Shown: positions 59,506 through 64,000 of the stretch, one piece after another
Layout: each line of letters starts with the position of its first letter
Position numbering within the stretch: the stretch's first letter is position 1
Origin: Drosophila miranda
Taxonomy: Eukaryota > Arthropoda > Insecta > Diptera > Drosophilidae
NCBI RefSeq assembly: GCF_003369915.1
Contig: NC_046676.1
Location: 15,668,001-15,732,000 of the forward strand
Direction of reading: 5' to 3'
Length of the DNA stretch: 64,000 nucleotides
Notes under the pieces: model-generated
Told to the model about the DNA's origin: nothing
Databases searched by the model: none
The model's input: only the letters and a program-made list of their open reading frames with translations
Made by a program: the position numbers and the translations under genes

Positions 59506-62500
59506 ACCGATGTCCGCTCCTATCTGAGAGCCTGAGAGTTATGCTTTCTCTTAGCCATGGCCAAGGCAGCGTTTTACGATTCCGCGTTTTACAATGTTGC
59601 CACTAAATAATGCACATTTTAATATTCGGCGGCGAGCGAGCAGCTAATTTTTTTGCAGTCTATTTTCATGCAGAGAGCCCCAGTCCCAGTCCCCGGCAAA
59701 GGAGGCCACAAATGGCATACGAAATGTTTCCGCCTCGACGACGACGCGTCGTTGTTCGTTGTGTTTTTAATAAAAACATAAAGCCATGCCCCAGCAGCAG
59801 CCCCAGCTCCAGCCCCAGCTCCTGACCATGGTCAACATTGGTCTGTTCCTGTCCGGTCAGCTGCAACTGCTGGACCTACTCGTGCCCCGCGCCTATTCTG
59901 TCTGCCATGGGCACTCGGTGAATTTATGCAACAGCAAGAAGGAAAAATAAAAATTTTTCAGCAATTTTTCCCACAACAATCAATCAAAAATCAAGTGACA
60001 TTCTAAACTGCGGGCTGCCCAACAGTACGAAAAAAACACACACACACAGACAAAATATAAAAAAAAGGAATTGTTTTTTAACCACAACAAACCCCCCCAT
60101 AGTTGGGGCTATGGGGGGCAGTTTGTCATTCGGTCATTCATGTGTAAGGTGAAGTGGGAGCTATGGGATGGGATGGAATACTGCCCAAAAGCAGGGATCC
60201 CAACAGATTGCCCATTAGCATATGCAGGGACACGGCCTGAGAGGGCAGTCCAAAAAGTTTCAAGCACAGGTGGAAAATTTTAACAAAATAGGACACTGGT
60301 GGGTTTTATATTAGAACTCTGTTGGAAAGGTATAGGTTTCTTTTTTATATAATTTATCCTTATCGTTCTTTGTATTTTACTCAGAGAAAAGTGTTCATTT
60401 TACTCTCTGTTTCTCTTGCCAATCAACTCCTTCATTCCTCTCTCAGATATTTCTTCCTTTTTCTTCTCTTTCCTATCGTTCAACGAAAGAAAGAGCCCCT
60501 CCTCTATAACTATTCGAAACCCTGTTTATTATTTATTTTGTATACTCCCGACATATGGAATATGTTTTTTTTGGTTTTTTATCTTCGAATTTAAAAGGCA
60601 TATCTTTATTTTGTCATAACTAAAGATGTCCTAATAGGACATAGGAAATTGTAAATTTACAGATCCAGTATCTTTCTCCTTGCCAAATTCCAGGCCTCTT
60701 AAAGTTTCCACTCAACTCTCTTGATTTCCCCATCAATTTTTGCTACTTTTGCCAAGATGTTGAAGTGCAAAACCCCATCGACAACGCGACTTTGACTCGC
60801 AGGCAATCTTGAAGTCTCGTCAAAACGGCATTTCGACTTGGAATAATATACAAAGAGCGTATTTTCTCCGGCTCCGCTCAGGCAGGCTCTGAGTTGCCGA
60901 ATTGGATTCTGAGCTCGGGCATGGGATGGAGTATGTGGCAGCCCTTTTGGCTGGTGCTGCCTCTGCTCCTGCTGCTGCTGTTGTTGCAGCCTCTGTTGAT
61001 GCCGCTGCCAACTTTTGTTGATGGCATAACGACGCCAGACGACGAAGCCCGTTGCGGGTGTTGCTTCTGATGGGAAATGACTAGAGAAGGGGTTACGGTA
61101 CGTTACGTTACTTGTACGGAAAAAATGAAAATTCTGAAATGCAATTTGTATCTTTTGTTGGATATTTTTATGCTGCTGTTGGCGTTGCGCTTTCGTTGAT
61201 TTGTTTTTGTATTTTTTTGGCTCCTGTTTCTTGATTTTATTTTCTTGCATTGCTGCTGCTGTTGCTTCTTTTGTTTTAACAAATTCAATTGTGTTATGCA
61301 ACAGCTGCCGTTGCCGCTGCCGTTGGCCGCGTATCTAAAACTTAAATTTATACAAATCTGCCATACACGAGAGGCTGAGCTGAGCTTTGGATGTTGCCAC
61401 AGCCGGCAGCATTTATTGTTGCCATCAATAAAGCCGTGTGAGTGCACACACACACAGAAACTGAGAGGAGGGCTGGCTTTTCGAACCGTTTTACATATGC
61501 AACATTTTAGGTTTTTCATATCAACGACCCCATATGCAGGAGGTGGGGAGACTGGCAGCCAGTCAGTCACTCGGGGAAGGAGGCAGTCAGGCGGCGAGTG
61601 AAATTTACATGAAGTACATCATTGTTCAGGGTTGTCAAGCGCGCAAAATTTGTATGAATGAATGCAGCACAGGCAATGGCAAGAAAAAAACAAACGCAAA
61701 AAATGGCATTAAAATGGATGGGAAAGCGGCAACGATGTCTAAATACCCTACAAGATGGGCAGAACCTTGGGGTAGAACTGTAGAACTCCCTATAGAATTG
61801 TGATGAGCTATTGCTGAATTTCTGTAAAAAGGTGTATTGGAATGTTATCCCGTTATTGCTGTAATAAGAACATAAGAAGAGTGATATTTTGTTAGTTAGA
61901 AGCGAAATTCTCTCCCCTTACCGCATTCAATAGTTTGAATACCCTCTCAAGAGCGAGTGTATTCATAAATCGTTACTTTTGCTACCATTTGCCCAAACGT
62001 GGTGTGGCTGCTGCTGCGGCGACTGCGGCTATTGTTGCATGCCGAGAACGAAACGAGCATGCGAGTACACAACAAAAGAGTCCGGGATCGGGGAAGATTG
62101 GGTCTTGGATCTTACATACAGACAGATGTACATACATACATCTGTACTTAGGTATGGCCTGGACCGCCGCTGGAACAGTGAGAATCCAAGTCCAAGTCTG
62201 AGTCTGAGTCCGATTCGGAGGCACTCAGTCAGTCTCTCTGGTGCAGCATTTGCATATGTTTCCTGTGACTTTTGACGATTATATGATTTTTCTGCTCTTT
62301 ACACGAAGCTGGCTTCAGTTTTTATTTTGTTTTCGGCTGCCACTTGCGCAACGTGGTCGAGGCAAAAGGCAGAGGTACCTCCACCTTAGAGCTGCTGCTG
62401 CCACGGCAGCAGACGCGTTGCATAAAAATAAATCTCGGCACAGAATAGAAATACTTCGGACGGGCCAAGGGGGTTGGCAGGGCAGGGACCGCTGGCCGAC

Positions 62501-64000
62501 TCGACTGCGATATGGTGTCGCTTGCCTGGCCCTGGCTCTGGCTCTGGTTTTTGGGAAAGGAGTGCAAAGCCCTGGAGATTTACGTGCAATTCAACAGTTT
62601 TATGACTTTACCATCTTTATACTGCATTCGTATATATAATTCTGGCTATACTCTTGCCGTGAGTGCTATAGAATTAGCCAGACGTTTGTGCACGCCATAT
62701 AAGCCTGGCACGCTATTTGGTTAAGTATTACATCAATGTCGGATTATTGTACACATATATAGTCGTATATAGTAGGAGCAATCTTGTTGTTGCACTTCGA
62801 GGGCTTTGCACATCAAGCCCTAATACATCCTATCTCAATGTTCCTGCAGTCTATAGAACTTGGAGACTGAAATTATACAAGGTTGCCCTCTGGTAACTCT
62901 CTTTCGGGTCTTATTTTACACTCGGCACTACGGAGAGCGCTTTGACACCTTGTTTTATGAGAGAGAGAAGAATGAAGAATACTGAGAAAAAGAAGTTATG
63001 TAGAGAGAGTGGGTTGCGGGAGCGAAACAATCGCCTCCGACGCCTCTCACTCTCTCGGATCGAACGGGACACTTACTCTACTGCGCAGTTTCTCTGTCTC
63101 TATTTTCATTTTCTTGATTAATAACCTCTTGGCCAACCAAGGGTATTTAACGCTTCGATTCCAAAATTTGACATTTTTTCCCGCTTTTAGTTCTGCATTT
63201 TAGTTTCTTTATATTTCAGAGGTTTCTTTTTTGGTTTGACATTTTTGAAAATAATGACCTGCAAAAAGAAATATATTTAGCAATTTGTGGAGATTTTGTT
63301 TGAAGAAATGATGAACATCAATATTACGTGCTTAAAATTGAAAATTAAAATGAATAAAGAAATTGGTGGCTCTAATACATAGTATGTAAGACATATGTAT
63401 CATGCCTTCCATTGTTTGTTTTAATTCGTACATAGTATTTTTTTCCAATTGCAAAGAGCCTGAAAACAACCCAAAATATTCTTAGATTTCTCCGAGACAA
63501 TGAAACTCATTCCACGCGAAGCATCTTTAGGTGGAACTTCCCCACAACCATATAGAGCTATGATGGTATAAGGGGAATGGACTTTTGAATGGTTTCCAGT
63601 ACAATATACTACATGATTTTGAGGCCTGCAATCTGTGCGACTGTTTAAGGTAAAGTCGAGGTGACAACCAATTAAATACCAATATTTTTCAGGGCCCAAA
63701 GAGGCCATTAATACTTCTTAGCCACACAGCTGATGCCTGGCGGAGAGCGGCACAAAAGCCGTTGAGCTGATGAGCGGCTGAATGGTGGGAGCAGCAGCAA
63801 GAGGGGGATGTGGAGAAGTAGCAAATGAAGCCATTTAGTTGCTTGTTCTCAAGCTGGTCAGCAATGGATCATGGGATCATCGGATTTTTTAGAGCATTGT
63901 TATGCAAATGCCATCGACTGCTGTGTGCTTAGATGATATATGCCCGAAATCAGAAAATATACCCATAATAAGAGACACACTCGAACTTGAGTTTGAGTAT

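Larger units (their letters stand above)
54562..64000. other. Non-coding region, no supported gene
   Basis: No gene is supported to the end of the window. Repeats include CCACTG/CCACAG hexamers (59181-59213), CTGTGT/CTGTGG hexamers (59471-59505) and AGTCTG/AGTCCA hexamers (62185-62215). A small inverted repeat, ACAGATGTA (62122-62130) with TACATCTGT (62137-62145), lies in a CATA-rich stretch. The final 600 bases hold a 95-codon minus-strand frame (63421-63708) without recognisable domains. Confidence 0.45.

Noticed and set aside
63421..63708. 95-codon minus-strand frame near the window end
   Set aside because: It looks less repetitive than other frames, but I recognise no family and see no splice signals that would make it an exon; left unannotated pending conservation data.
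13363..64000. tRNA or known microRNA genes
   Set aside because: I looked for T-loop GGTTCRANYCC sequences and for the few fly microRNA sequences I remember, such as miR-14, and found no match by eye; a covariance-model search would settle it.

Overview
The window looks like a piece of a Drosophila genome, from a Sophophora-type fly. The evidence is an intron-poor cluster of insect CYP6A cytochrome P450 genes with 56-64 bp introns and TATA/Inr core promoters, a fly-type crossbronx-like gene, degenerate gypsy-type and Jockey-type retroelements, and long non-coding DNA rich in short tandem repeats. The obscura species group is my guess, not something I can show. The nearest D. melanogaster counterpart is probably the Cyp6a13/Cyp6a14 neighbourhood of chromosome arm 2R; this rests on remembered protein similarity, not a search.

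Region 1 (about 0.9-11.6 kb) holds four P450 genes, all on the minus strand. They are a 498-aa CYP6A gene (916-2476), an intronless 493-aa Cyp6a13 orthologue (3093-4574), and two 509-aa paralogues about 96% identical to each other (4765-6350 and 9492-11077). The last two come from a tandem duplication of a unit of about 2.48 kb. That unit began inside Cyp6a13, so the second copy carries only a broken 5' piece of Cyp6a13 (6875-7036). A 2.29-kb insertion (7045-9332) with 12-bp terminal inverted repeats lies between the Inr and the TATA box of that broken copy. It encloses a decayed Ty3/gypsy-type pol fragment bounded by about 97-bp direct repeats.

Region 2 (about 11.6-13.4 kb) is mobile-element debris: the C-terminal part of a Jockey-clade LINE reverse transcriptase with stop and frame breaks, a 39-bp minisatellite of about 12 copies, and a second partial LINE copy.

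Region 3 (13.4-64 kb) has one recognisable gene, an intact crossbronx-like (AKTIP/FTS-type, inactive E2 fold) gene at 32683-33468 on the plus strand with a small 5'-UTR intron. The remaining roughly 50 kb has no ORF I can support. It is filled with simple repeats (CAG, CCTGG, GT, GA, CCCATC and CTGTGN-like hexamers) and looks like a very large intron or a regulatory intergenic region. I saw no tRNA, rRNA or known microRNA by eye.

The four P450s are predicted ER-membrane monooxygenases of the kind used in xenobiotic and small-lipid metabolism. Their close spacing, recent duplication and concentrated amino-acid changes fit a detoxification cluster still turning over.
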